From Acanthaster planci (lineage: Eukaryota; Echinodermata; Asteroidea; Valvatida; Acanthasteridae), in contig NW_019091746.1 in the NCBI RefSeq assembly GCF_001949145.1, positions 15,470 to 79,469 of the forward strand: a stretch of 64,000 nucleotides of DNA, read 5' to 3'. Position 1 is the first letter of the stretch. Each line of letters opens with the position of its first letter. This document shows, piece after piece, positions 27,501-42,500 of this stretch. A model generated the notes under the pieces. That model ran no database searches. It worked only from the letters and a program-made list of their open reading frames with translations, and was not told where the DNA came from. A program made the translations under genes and the position numbers.

Positions 27501-30500
27501 CACTTTACTGGGCAAGATCTAAGGACTTCATAGACAAATGTTTTGGTCATGGTATGTTAAAATACATGTATGCAAGTTCCTTGAAAAAATTATTTGAGTG
27601 AAAAAGGTGGCCAAATTCCTCAATGAATCACTCAATTCTAAAATGAGCATACAAATGAACAAAAAAGCAGTACATGTACGGTACAGTGTCATCTTTTCTC
27701 TGATCACTTGTCTGTTCTTTGGAACTTGAAACAGAAGAAACCGCCTTTCCCTGTTAAGGAAGTCACTTACAGGAACATTAAATCGATTAACATTGATTCT
27801 TTGAAAGCTGATTAAGATTCTTCTAAGCTATGTATGATGCCCCTCAGGATCTTGAAGAGCTTGCCAAGTGTTATAAAAGTACACTAGAAAGCATCTTCAA
27901 TAAACATGCCCCTTTGAAGTCTAAAACGGTCATCGTTATAGAGCATACGTCTCTGATTCCGGAGTACCCGGCAGGAAGTGGTTAACATACAAAGCCATCA
28001 ATGGTCTTGTTCCAAGATACTTAATGAATCTTGTCATCATTAAGAAGGAGTTTAGATATCATCTCAGGTCAGCAAGCAACGGTCCTTTGTTAAGTTACCC
28101 TAACGGTAAAATGCTACTCACACTTGGTGACAGGGCATTTGCAATGGCTGCTCCTAAATTATGGAATGCCTTGCCAGGGCATATACTGTGTGAGCAAAGC
28201 CTTGCCGTTTTTAAATGTAAAGTGAAAACTTACCTTTTTAATGTTGCATTTGTACAGTGATATATTGCACTGCAAGATTCGTGATTTTATTAATTTTATC
28301 TGGGGTTAGTAAGGTTATTATTATTTTTGATTTTAACGTAGGTTTAGCTGTGATTCATTATTTTAGTGTCTGGTATAATTACTTTTCTTTTATAGTAGGT
28401 AAGGTTAGAGGCGTCTGTCCCTGGGAAAGATCGAAATATCAACGATGCCAGCAGGGTTAGGTTCTCCCTGTTGACGGGGCAGACGTATCCCCATACTCGC
28501 ATTGGGTACTAGCACGGTGACATTCATTCATTTATCCTATTTATTTACATGTACCTTATCCTTTCATTTCTTAAACTAATTATTTTTTACGCTAACTTGT
28601 TGTCTTGTACTGCGACGTTGATCATTTTTATGGAAACGGCGCATAATGGATTTTCAATTGTTATTATTATTATTCGTGCAATGTTGGCCCAAATACCGGT
28701 AGTGATCCCAATGAAGTAACCAAACATCCGGCTGAGTCTCCCTCAATTGGAAGATGGTTTGCAAAGAAAAAGTACCTCTAAGAATGGCATGTTTGCAGGG
28801 TCAGTGGGATAGTCACTGAATGGTCTCTCTTCTTCCAAGAATTTGCCAGCTTTACCATGTGATGGTGGCAGGTAGAATCCAAAGTTTAAGCTGTCTGTCA
28901 GTGGCTATCAAAGAAAAGAAAAATACAATATTCAATGAAACCACATCAAAGCATTTAGAATTTGCACGTACCGGTACATGTACCCCTTTTTAGTTTTATG
29001 TACACCACAATAAATGGATTTACATGTACCAGGACATGTGGACATGTATACAGGTACATGTACATTTGGTACCGGTATGTACATGTACACACTTACATGC
29101 ACAGTACATGTATGTGAGTAAAATGGCTGCACATTTTTCACCAGGCAAATTTGCTGAAAAATTTTGAGTGCAAGCTACCGGTAATTTGCATAAATGTACA
29201 CCATACATGTATGTGTACTCCATAGGCAAATTTAAAGATTACATGTACATGTATGACAGAAAGATTATTTTGCATCTTTTTTAAATTTCAACTAATACCA
29301 CTACCCGTACATCCTAGTACTGTACATGTACTGCACAGTACAAAAAGATCAGTTTTACAGGCTACATGTACATGTAGTTTCAGAAATTGTAGTCAAGGCA
29401 TGGGGGTTCAAGTAGTCTTGTTTACAAGACCTTCCTGTTGTTTTATTCGCAAACCAAGAATAATACAACCCATCGCCGTCAGAGGGCCCCTTCTCAACAA
29501 ACCGCGCTCCACTCTAATCCACGTCACTCACGTACTGTACAGTACAACTACATGTAACTGTACAGTACATGTTCATTTATACACATACAGACCGTATATA
29601 AAACAAACGCTGGGGGCGCTCTCCCACGAACTGCTATCACCCACGAACCGCTGTGAGAGTGGTTCATAGGGGGAGAGCGGTTCATGGGAGAGCGCCCTCA
29701 GCGTTTGTATGATACAGTGTGTGTGTGTGAATGTACATTGTACATGTACTGTACAATGTACAGTTACACTGTACATGTAGGTGTACTGAACAATACGTGA
29801 GTGACGTGGATGAGAGTGTAGCACGGTTTGTTGAGAAGGGGCCCTCTGACGGTGATGGGTTGTCTTATTCATAGTTTGCGAATAAAACAGGAAAGTCTTG
29901 TAAACAAGACTAGGATTCAAGTTGAACAAACTTCTTACATATTCCGGTAATGTCATAAAATAGGACATCTGATCATTTTGACATTTGAGCAAGTAGCATT
30001 CCTGCATACCTGTACATGTACTGGACATACATTAATTCCTTTTTGATATTAAAGGTACTGCATGTACATGTATTACACATGTGAAAAACAGTTTTGTGAG
30101 TACTGCTGTATGTTTATTAATCATGGTGCTATAGGTAGGTAGTGCAAAGTAATGTAGCAGAGCTACTGGAACATGTACAGTATGTTACCAGGTAAGTACA
30201 GATGGCCCAGCCAGTCTGTGTTATTCCATGCAATCTACATGGCATGCTACTGACACACGAAATGCCTTCTTGTACATGTACATGTAACTCACCGGTAAGT
30301 TACAAAAGGTCTGTTCCACCTACAAGATGAGGTAAATACATGTATGTGGGTATAATTTGTTGATGTCATACAAAGTTTACATGTTATGTAAGAAAACAAC
30401 GTCACTGAGATACCTATACAGCACAGGTCTTAGGGTAGCCCGGTTTCAGGCACACAAAAATACACGAAACCAGGAACCCCAAAACTGGACAAAAGAGCTG

Positions 30501-33500
30501 GGCCTTGTGACAAAAGATTGTACTCAGAACAAAAGACCGAGCTGCTGGGAATTGCCAACACTTTTTTCAGTTGTCAATAAGCAGTGAAAATCTGTCCTTA
30601 TTTTGAGACTATACCACTGTTTGTGGCATTCAGAGTGAGCTGATTACCACTGGGGCCAAAGCGCTGATGAGCGATACAATAACGCTGCACGCTAATCTGG
30701 CCTGTATTGAAAATATGTCAGAAGCGCACTGTGCCAGTTTTGGAAACAAAAGGAAGCTACCGGTACATACATGTAACTCTGCTATCTGGGTTCTTTTTAC
30801 AAAGGTGGCAGACCTGGCTGAAATACTCGAGCGTCAATAGATGTTGTCTGTCAGACTAGTGTAGTCACCAGACAGTTATTTGTGTGGGTGTAAACGTCCA
30901 GTAAATGCAGCTATGATTTTTGAAGAATTTTGAAAAGGGAAAATCTTGAAAATCCCCGGTTTTCCATGTACATTAAGAAGTAACTTCAAATTCCACCTGG
31001 CAGCATGTGGTTAATGGTTGAATCTCAGACATCTACAGAATATTACAAAAAGATTACATTTAAATTTGGGAATTCTTACCTTACTTAAACTTTTAAGCAG
31101 CTGTAATTTGGCAAACCATATCGTTCGATCCCGTCTAAAACAGAAACAATTCTGAAAGCAAAATTACAGAATAGTTTTCAACAATATAACTTAAGGAATG
31201 CAAACCAACAACATCACAAGAGCATGAGTGGAACACAAGATAATGTAGTTTGTACATGTGTCCCCTATACCTCAGGGCCAAAGGCCAAGTGGTACATGTA
31301 CATGGGATACCGTTCACAATATGGGGCCGATGGGTACCCCCCACGTGTCCAATCCCTTTACACACTCTAGACTATTGCTACCTAACACATCTCCCCTAGA
31401 AGTCTGTAAAGAATTCCTGAGATTTCGATCACACAATGACCAACACAAAGGGGGGGAGGTTCTCTCCGCCCCATACATGTATCTTGCATCATATGGTACT
31501 TGGGACACAGATGCACTACATTATTCTGTGTTCCATGAGCGTGAGCATAACAAATTTATCTTCAAGCAAACTTGACACAAAGTAAAGATGTTCTCAGGGC
31601 CAATCAGTATATACTGTACATGTATATGCACAAATGCACCAACTTTGAATTGACAGTAAATTTTGTAATGGTGCATTTTGCTTTTAGTGTAAACATCGTG
31701 CATTGCTTGGAATAAGGAAAGTACATTACGCAGGGTTTGACAAGGACCAGTATGTTATGTTTAGTACTCACTGAGCTGAAACTTCATCAGGTTTGTTCTT
31801 ACGCAGAGGCCCCCTTCTTTAGATTTTGAGTACAGACTATACATGTACTGTGTATACAGTACAGTGTACTGGTACATGTATATGTACTGTACTAGTACAT
31901 GTACATGTATGCTGACTTCCCTTCTCTTACAGACAGAAACATCATCTCTTTGATCATACATTGTACCCTGTTCTGCTTGGGTACCCTTGCATTGGAAGTG
32001 GATACTGAGTAACATGTGTATATGTACCAGGTACATGTACATGTAGTATCCTCTCTGGTACATGTACACGTACCGGTATTATAACGTACCGGTATTCCTC
32101 TGGGGTTTTCCTCCCATCTCTAAACCTGTAACTGCTTCTCATTCCTCTCTACAGGTTTGAGGAATCCGTGGTGTCATTTCCAGAAATAATTGATAATGAT
32201 AATAATAATAATTTTATTTCAGTAACATGTCAATCAGCAAATTAACGCAGTACCTACATGTACATGTAAATGTACCAGTGCATATACATGTATGTATACT
32301 GCACTGATGCAGAGTGTGACCCCACCCATCCCAATAAGATAATTTTTATATAACCCTGAACAGCACTTGTATGACTCACTGCGACAACATGCGAAGAATA
32401 GGGTTGAAATCCACTACCAGTAGTTACAGAAGATACATGTACATCTGTACAACTACATTTTCAGCCTGTTAGATACAGGTCTATAGGATGATTGTTTCTT
32501 GAGACACTAAAGTGTTGATCAGGAAAATGGTCAACCAAATCTATCCTTTACATGTATGTCATGTATGTTGAAAAAGGTGCCTCTCCCTCCATTTCTTTCA
32601 GTTGAGCAAGCTTTAACATAAACAAGAAACTACACTACAGGCTAGTTACTAGTATCGAAACATGCATTTAAGCTCAACACTATTTTGTAAGAACATTTGA
32701 ATAAAACCTTAACAAAATATGTAACAAATAAAAGTAGTGCATTGAAGAGAAACTAATTTATCTTTTCAATTGGCATTACAAATACATGTTATGTACATGT
32801 ACCGGTATGTACATGTACATGTACGAGTATGCACAGGTAAAGGGTGCCAGTACATGTACATACTGGCCTTTAATTACATGTATCCTCTAATTATCCCAAA
32901 CGATGAATGATACATCACTACCAATGGACTAAACATTAAATCTGAAATTTAATTAGTGAAGAAAGATTACACAAACTTGGAAACAAACATCAAAACAAAT
33001 TTTTTAAAAAGGGACACCATAAATTCTTCACATACCTCCACTTCTAATTCGGGTATCCTGACTCTGATTTTGAAGAAGTCTCCACCGGAATCTGTTGACC
33101 CCCCTGAGCTGAGAGATTCAACTGACCCAGTATTGCCGTTAGAAAATGGAAGCTCCATGCTGCCAGACTGGGCTGTAGTCTGGGCTGCCCTTACCTAACG
33201 GTACAAAAAAACAAAAATATATTTGCTTCATGTATGTACACGTATATGTTTATATATCTGGAAGCACCCCCCTCACTGGCAAAGAACAGAAGGCGTGCTC
33301 TGCCCCATACTAGTACATACATGTAACCTATGTACCCAGGCATTGATGTGCCCAAATGGTTTTATGGGAGAGAAGGGGGGGGGGATGTCATAGCCACTAT
33401 GTACACATACATGTACAGTATACTGTAGAGTATGTGTACCCTGTACATTGTATACTACTTTGTACCCATACATGGGTATCATGCAAGGACACAATCCTCA

Positions 33501-36500
33501 GATTGTACATGTACACAAAAGGTACATGTATATGTACATTGTACACATACATACAACTGTATCGTAAAATGCTACTGTATACATGTACAAGGTAGGGTGC
33601 ATGTATAATGTACATGTATGTATACATGTAGGTCTGAGGGGTAGTCTGATTTAATGTGCAAACATGGGCTAATCTTGACTCCCAACCAGAATCAAGAATT
33701 GTCATTTCACTCCCCTGAAACAGAAAGTTGAAAACAAGCACACCCATGGTAAACCTTTACTACATTGTACATGTACATGTATTATGACATCAGGAGATAC
33801 TACATACATGTAGTGAGTACATGTACATGTACCTGGTGATCATGCATCTCTTCAATGAGGCAAACCTTTCCATGATGATCTTTCCAGTTGTTCCACTATA
33901 GAGGATTTTCAGTCACATGATTTTTGATGGTTAGTGTTCAGTTTACACAGACGTACATGTACGTGGAAACGTGCACGCCTTCAAAGTCTATGGCGTACAC
34001 AAATTGCTAACAGAAATACACAGATTTGAAAATGCTCGCACCTCCAGGGACATGGTACACTTCCTGATACCAGTACATGCACTTTGCCCGTCATGTTACC
34101 TGACGATGAAAACCACTATAATTTATAAATAGGTGTAGGCATTTAATTCATGGCACTGCACATGTATTTAAGCACACAAATTTAGTTTTAAATCAATTTT
34201 GTCTTACTCAACCTCAACATGCTATGGTACATGTATCAGTACATGTGCAACTTACCGGTACCTTGGTAACTACATCAACAGAATCCCATGCAAGCATCTT
34301 GACAATCAAAGGAAGGTGAGTGTAAATGTACACGTGTGTACACGTTTGTAGCAAGGTAAGAATCACCACAGTTACTATGAACCATTCATTTCCACATGAG
34401 ATTACACATGCTGTAGTCGTCTCCCACTCAGGCACATCAGCCTCCACACAGGCATGCTTCAGTACAACCAATGTACATGTAGCCAGGCACAAATTACACA
34501 ATGGCGACTATTCTCAAAGAATTATAGAAATACATCTGTATATGTACCGTATAAGACAGGACAGTCAGTTACATGTACTGTATATGTGCATGAATAATGC
34601 AGTCACATGCTCTGTCCCTATGTATGCACATGTGTACGTGTACTGTACTTGAGTGCTTGTACATGCACGTGTACAGTGTAGGTCTATACCTGGACAAATG
34701 TTCAGTGCGGTGCGTACCGTGCACCTGAACACGTACACTGTAGTGATGTTAAAGATTTCAGTAGACTACAAAATTATCTTCCACGTGTAAGTCAATATCG
34801 AAATTGTGTACAACAATAACCCAAATCCAGCATTTGTCAAGTGGCTGTGCCACAGAAGTCTGATAAACAGATACGACTGCAGTATGAAGTGCTGCATCAC
34901 CAAGACCTCTAACCCACCACAAAACACACTGAGCACAATGCAACTAGCTACATAGGAATACCAGCAACACGTTGCAGTGGGGGTGTTCCCACATAGATAT
35001 GTAATGACTCACTTCAAGAATAGGTGCCACACCAAAACAATGAATATTCATCATATAACACACATGTACTACCATATACTTTATATGCACATTCAACGTC
35101 ATTAAACTGTCATCAATCACAAAGACTGTTAGTTTAATATACATGTACATGTATAATATACATACTATGTACTAATAACAGATAAAGACATTATCTGTTT
35201 AATATACACATACTGTATGCACGTATAATAAATGTCCATTACATGTACATGTACATGTACATGTACGGTACAGTGTACCATACATCTACAGATTTGTGAA
35301 TATTTAATTCAAAGAATGAGGAATGTTGGACCTTAGCCATTAGCAACGCCCAACATACATGTACACATTACGATTGTCTTTTAAAAAAGAGGATACCGAG
35401 ATACATGTACATGTAATTTGTTTGTTTCTTGAACGTGACTTATTACTTTTGTCAATGGAAACCATCATGTTTCATTATGACATCCACCAGTATAACACCA
35501 AAAAATTCATATTTCTTTCAAAGATGACTCAGCACAAAGTAGTGTGCATGTAATGGACCAAGTCAGAAATGGCTTTGCATCAAATACAATGTACATGAAT
35601 TTGTACTGTCCAGAGATGGCTTATTTAGTCAGGATTATATGATGCCTGTTGGAATCTCCAAAATGCATGATACCCATTTTGAAGTACGAAGAACAAGGGC
35701 AGAAGTTTGCATTGAAAGAAATGGGGTGCATGTACAATGTATGTTGAAGGACACTGGGGTTAGGCAATAAGCCTCTGCATGCATGTACATGTAAAAGGGT
35801 TTTTACACTAAACGAATTCCCCGGGAAATTTCGGTCGGTCTGTTCACACTACCAAAGAAATATTTACCCCTGCTCGGGAGTAGGGTTAAAGGAGAAAACC
35901 CCAGGGATTTAACATTTTCCCAAGGGAAAAGCAACTACTGAGAACGTCTGCAGGTTTAAACTTACTGAACTTATTGAACTTTTTGCATCTGGGCTAGTGT
36001 GTTAAGCCATTATCTAAGAGGTCAGAGGGTCACAAATAGCACACCAGATAATTCACATGGTTATTTAGTACTGTAATGCAGCACATGAAACTTTCAAACT
36101 TTTCGTCAATATATTTACAGTCAAGTACCAAAAGATAAATAACAAGTGTTCAAAAATTATACATGTACAAATAATTTAATTTTAAAGAATATGTGCAAAA
36201 TGAATGGTTTTATAATGTAATAAATGAGGTGTCGTGAGCAAGATGTGTTTTGCTTTCTTCTCAGGTATGTGTATTTATAATGGCCTGTGTGGTTAGGTAC
36301 TAGTCTACTGTGATGCATGGCCTGCGTGTATTGTATCCCCACGTGTCGTGTTTTACTTCTATCGTTCTAAGCTTCCTTCAACTCCACTTTCCTTTCACGA
36401 TTAACACCAGCACGCAAATATTGACAGATGGGCAGCCATTCTCACACTCGCAACGTCAACTTGGCATATTACGTGATGTAAACAGCAGCAGCTTGTACCT

Positions 36501-39500
36501 GTGCATGAACAGCATTGTGGGATTGGACTTCCATCCACAACCCATTTGGGAACTTCCGTTTACTCGTTTCCCGGGGTTTGATTGCCAGAGTGTGAAATGA
36601 CCGTGCATATTCTCGGGAAATAGTGTCCCTGGGAGTTACCAAGTGGGTCTAGTGTGAATGGTTGCTGGGGTTTTGGTGGGGTAAAAATCCCCAGGATTTT
36701 TCCAGGGATTTATTTCCCGGGGATTGACTCTGCAGTGTGAAAAGGCCTCAAGTGCAGTTGTCTTTGAATTAATGATTTTGGTAGTGTACTTACTGCTTTT
36801 TGTTTTTTCTTTAGAAATCCTTCATGCTGTGCAATCCTGTGACGCATTTAGTGCAAAGCCATTTCTGACACAGTCCATTAAACCACTTTGTGCTCAGTCA
36901 TGTGTGACAGATATGTAAATTTCTTGATGTCATCAGAAAGAGGACATCATACTGAAACAGATTATACTAACCATTTATCGATACATGTACATGTACAAAA
37001 TTAATCAATCACACTCAAGAAACATTAATTCAGATTAATTACATGTAATCTCAGGTTTCCTTTTTAAGACACCCTAAATGTACAGAGCACGAAAAGGTCA
37101 TTTTATACAACTTCAGTTGGCATCTTTCATGAAGTACATACCGGTACATGTATGATCCTGCCTCATGAGCTTGTATAAATTTCTGTTTTCTATGCGTTTG
37201 GTGGTCTCATAAATTACATATCACCGATGGTCCAAAAATTCCCACTTCAATCATGTTCACCACTCCCTAAAAAAGTCCTTTTCAAAGTGTACTGCATGGA
37301 TGTCAGTTTTTTTCTACAGTGAACAGACAAGTGTTCTCCACTGTAACCAAGGGCAGATCCAGGGGGTTGCAAAGAGGGCAATGCCCCCTCCCCAAGCTAA
37401 AAACAATTTCAAAGAATGAGAAACAGCCAATTTGGGGGTCTTTTCTTACTTCCCTTTCATTAAAATGTGTGTTAAACACTCCAAAGATGTTGCCTTAAAT
37501 CTCCCAGAGGCCTATTGTATAAGAGGATACAGCATGGAAAAAATGTCAGATATTTTGGCGCCTCCCTGCCAGAGTGAGTTTGGTTCAGGATCCATCTATG
37601 ACTAAATCAGGATTGTACACCATTGTTCTCTTATATTGAGGGACTAATCCTTACTGATATTTGAAAGGCTGCAATGTTCAGTACATGTACATATGCAATA
37701 AAATACCACGTGACCCTTTTGCAGACACCATTTTACAGTTTTGAAAGTCTCTTATGTACATGTACAGTACATGTACTGATACATACCGTACATACACACT
37801 GTACATACCGGGTACATGAACATTGTACAATGTGCAGGTACTAATACTAATAGCTGGTCAAGTGTTCTGAACACAGACAACAATTGTTCTGGTTATGTGA
37901 GTCACACTACATGTATGATTCTGTGGTTTTGGTATGGTATAAACAATGAAGTTACCTGAATGGTATTGTTAATGCACAAAATACCCGGTACGTGTACCAG
38001 TGTATTAATCATCTGTGACAATATTCAGTTCTCTAGTAAGACACCAGTAAATAAATGGGAATCTCACCCCAAAAGGGGGGGCAGGAAACCATAACAATAC
38101 TTTTTATTCATCCATGGAGCTTTTGAGAGTTTTAAATAATACCTTGTAGTCATATTGACACCTACATGTGTTCTGTGAAAATTCAACATACCATTCTAAA
38201 GCAGTACCCATTTTCCATGACAGGTCAGCCGAAAAATGAACAGACCCACTTTCAGTTGACATACTTGATGCATGCAGGCTGACAAGCATGTGGCCTTGAA
38301 CTTTAAATAGCCATAACAAAAAGAACATTTTGGATTGAGTTGAAATTTCACATATTTATATATTGTGATTGTGAGTTTTCTTAAATGTACATATACATGC
38401 CATTTTTTTAAAAAAGAGGTAAGAATCAGCCAGCAGAATTTGGGGGAAAAAGTATATCCATCTATCATCTGCAGTGAGATGATTTTTAAAAAGGGCTCTT
38501 TAAGAATTAAACAAATAAGAAATATTTTTTTAACGGTACACTATACATCAAAGGTTCATGTACCGATAACTAAAGCAATGAAAAGCAAATCTCAGTGACC
38601 TGCATGTAACATGCATAATACATGTGCTATACTTGTTCTGTATTGCACTGTATAGGACAGTGCATATGGATACCAGCACTTGAACAGCAGACATGCCATT
38701 AACTTTAACGGTATGGCACAAGTCCATGGTCAAACAACTTTTCAGACTGCTCAAAAATATTTGCAATATCAAACTATATGAGTGAACCAGCAAAATAATA
38801 CAAGTCCGTACATGTACATGTACATCATGTAAATCTAAGTTGAAATGGCCAGGTACATCTTATATCGAAAGAGTACAAAAAACAATGACATACAGTAGGA
38901 ATATATACAGGGTACGGTGTGAATAAAAAATGGCTGACATTGTGATACCGGTACATATGTAGATAAGAGTGTATCAGTATGTAAAGTCCCATGCAAAACA
39001 CTTCACTGGGCTGGCACTACCACGTTCATGTACACATGTACATGTACAGTGAACATGTCCAGTGTACATACATGTACAAGCAGTGGATTTAGCCACAGCC
39101 AAGTGATAACAATGTACATGTACAGAATTCAATTTTCTTTACAGTAATTCATAAATAAAGCACATACATTTACATACCGGTACATGTACATGTCCTGCAC
39201 ATGTACAGTCTCAACTTGTGGAAAGCTGGTCACTAGCAACTTTGGCCACAAAAGGGTCCCAGAACCCCTGTAGCAGTACATGTTACCCCATAACAACAAA
39301 AGACCACTTGCTCAATTGAAAACACAATGTCAGTCACACTACCCATGATGTACATGTACATGTACATGGCGAATTACCCATTAGCAAAAAAAAAACACAA
39401 ACCATGAAACACAATCACACACTTCACAAAATGAAAGTTCAGGATGGGGAAAAAGAAACAAATATTGAGAACTTTCTGACCTACCAGAACAACCTTGTAG

Positions 39501-42500
39501 AGCTCTTTGCTAGTGGTATCCTTTGTGTAACTCCAAGGCTGAGTCGTCATAATGGCTGTCGTAATTTGAAAAGCCAATCTTTTTCAAAAAGATTGTTAAT
39601 AAAGCCTCTGTCAGACTGTAAAAACAAGTCTTACACAGAAATCTTAGTTTACTTCAGGTTTGATGAAGACTTTCCAGATTACGTGTATGGGTATTCAACA
39701 GCTTCAAATGTTACAAGGAAAGGGGTGACTTGTTGCCAGAGGCCTTCAGTGATGTGCATATATTAAAATTATGGCTACAGTGAAGGAGTTTGAGATACTG
39801 GTACACATATACGTACGTGTGTATACGTACATTGTATACTGCATATACTGTGGACATATATTACCACAGATCAACTTTAAAATTTATGAGATATTCATTT
39901 GAAAATGTATCCATTCAATTTCAGACAGATTTGCACACGTGCCAGTATTTGTACATGCGCAGCTGGAACAATTCAATGCAAAGTTTGAAGATTCCAATTG
40001 TCACTAATACCAGTAGATGCAGAACCAGAGCAGACTCATTGTCACAAAGCTTCCTCTGTACATCTCAACTCACAAGTGAACATCTTAGCCAACACTTCCC
40101 GCAGCTTTTCAATTATGCAAGCCTTTCACTAGTCCTAACAGTCATTCCTGGAGTTGCTTGCCAGCTATTTTGAGTTCAAGCAAATACTGCAAATTCCTCA
40201 GATGGATGCCAGAAGATTCAATATAAAACCACAAGTACATGCAAGTTTGTTTGTCTCAGTCCAGTTGAAGCATGTTTGTTGGACAGCCATGTACTCCAGA
40301 TTCTCAAAGCTGATTATGTACATGTACATAAACATGTACATGTACAAAGCATCTTCTAACTTCTCTATTACTGATGCTCCATTCATTCGTGTCACAATGA
40401 AATTTCATCTGTGAAATAATACAGTTCCAAAATCAGAGCACAGCTTCCATTGTCACTGTACATGTACAACCATGGGTGAGTCTGAGTCAATGATAAACAA
40501 TATCCTGTTCAAACGATCCTGTTCATAGCAAAATTGTCATCAAGATCTTCATGGCAATTCTAAGCTGTCCTATATGTACTGGTACCACATCAGCATTTGC
40601 AGATGCTTTAGCAGCATACATGTATCTGATTGATTCAGCCTCCACTTGCAGAGATTATGTGCACCAGTACAGCAACCATCCTTCTCAATTATTTGCCCAT
40701 GATCCTGTTGATGTCCACGACCTAGGCCTACACATATGTGTATCGCACGTACATTTAGTATACATCTACTGGTACATGTAAATGGACATCATTCCTACAG
40801 CCAACCACGAAGTTCTTCAGCTTGCCAGGGTAAGCCAATAGCGTTGGATTAATATTGGTTTTCCAGATGATTCCAAGTACACGCACAAGTTCAAAGTTTC
40901 AGAGAAATGCTGACAAGTTCTTCCTTGTCCATGGTGACAAGGCAGCTCAACAGAACTGGAAAGATGAATAGCAACTTATATACCGGTAGCTTTTATATTA
41001 CACACAAGTACATGTACATGTACGTGTAGATGTAATCTCCAGGTACTGGTAGGTACAGAGGTATAAAACTACAAGTCCGAAACAGTGGGGTGCAGTAATG
41101 AATGCTGGCACTTTTTCTCACACTCTGGTGAAAAGTAACCACACACCAACTGTGCCAGCACTCAGCAAGCCTTAACTCTCCCACAAAGGTATCACATTAC
41201 CATGGTAACGAAGCAAGGTGACCCAATAAAGTCAGAGTTCATGTGGAAAGAAGCCAACAGAGGGTGGAGTTGTGGTCTAGTCTCTACTGTATGGCCAGAT
41301 GATGATGATAAGCTACAGTACACTATAATATGGTAGATGTACCAGTACATGTACATGCACAAGTACAGTACTAACCAGTGCACATCAACACAGTGGGTTT
41401 CTGACTGGTCTAATAATAATAAACTACCAGCAGACAACCTTCAACCTTGATGGATTCGGAATCACTTTACTTACTCAGCAAAGTCTCACTCTATCTTGAC
41501 ATTCATGTACATGTACATAGATTCTTTGCATTTGTGCAACACAGTGTTTGAATGATCCCCTGGTTCATTATAAATCACTACACACTTTTCAGTCTTTAAA
41601 CCTGTTTCTATTTTGGTAGATTTTGTTTCCAAAATATGCTCTTACCGGTAGATATACATGTATGTAAGGGGCTTACTAGTACCAGTATGTCCCATAACAA
41701 AGAGGATGCACAAACAACATCATTCACTGACTGATACATGTGTGAATCAGATACCACCCGTAACCAACAGCAACCATTAATACTGTTTACTAATAACCAT
41801 TTACATGTATAATGATCCAAATATCCAACAAGTATATGTATATCTACATGTACATGTACATGTACATCCCTGTACCCTGTATATCCCTGTATCAACCAGT
41901 ACAAGTACTGTAGCCCCCACCGGTACATGCACAATGATCACAAACAAAACCAAAAAACCTGTCAGACAAATGTTCTTGTAATTTCCCTTTTCCTGTGTTG
42001 AGCCTGCAGATAACTACCGGTAGTTTGGCATGCTACAATACTGTTAAACAACAGGTTTAACAACACTTACAGTACTTTATACATGTTCTCTTACCAACCT
42101 ACTCTTACCAACCTACATGTATCAGTATTTAGTGAGCCTCTTTTAAGAGTTTGTCATTTATATTTATAATTTTCCTGATCAGAACAAGGTATGAAAGCAT
42201 TAGTGGGCACGTTTTGCAGAGGACACAACAAATGTTCATTAAAGTGAAAGGCAGGCCGATTTGTAGGCAGAAGAATTACTATTTTCTTTAAATATCTAGC
42301 CCTGTACTGTATGTGTGGTAGCTTAAGGATTGGCAAAAACAGTGCATCAGGTCATTGGCAGCATTGAAGAGTGAAGGTGAAGGTAAATGACTATGCACAG
42401 GAGGTATAAAACTGGAGGTATAATCATAGAGATTAACAGCATTGTTTGTCATTCCGCTGCCACAGAGTGCTGGCGTTTAACTTCATGATAGAAAAATCAA

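Larger units (their letters stand above)
26421..28775 (-). other. Shank intron 4
   Basis: Intron with a cluster of TACATGTAC/GTACGTAC repeats (27121-27180) and a LINE fragment on the opposite strand (27700-28680). No host gene is seen in it. Confidence 0.55.
28905..31079 (-). other. Shank intron 3
   Basis: Intron holding the foldback element (29414-29911), the fourth piggyBac-type copy (about 30431-31014) and many TACATGTA/TACCGGTA motifs (28965-29110). No host exon is seen. Confidence 0.6.
31152..33035 (-). other. Shank intron 2
   Basis: Intron with a second copy of the 170-bp MITE (31319-31479), a SINE fragment (32093-32160), an ATAATAATA stretch (32193-32215) and dense TACATGTA/TACCGGTA motifs (31850-32060, 32790-32860). 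Confidence 0.6.

Noticed and set aside
39404-40781. Series of plus-strand ORFs as exons of a gene inside intron 1
   Set aside because: No consistent splice phases, no domain, and the compositions change from ORF to ORF. Old transposon debris is more likely, but I cannot name it.
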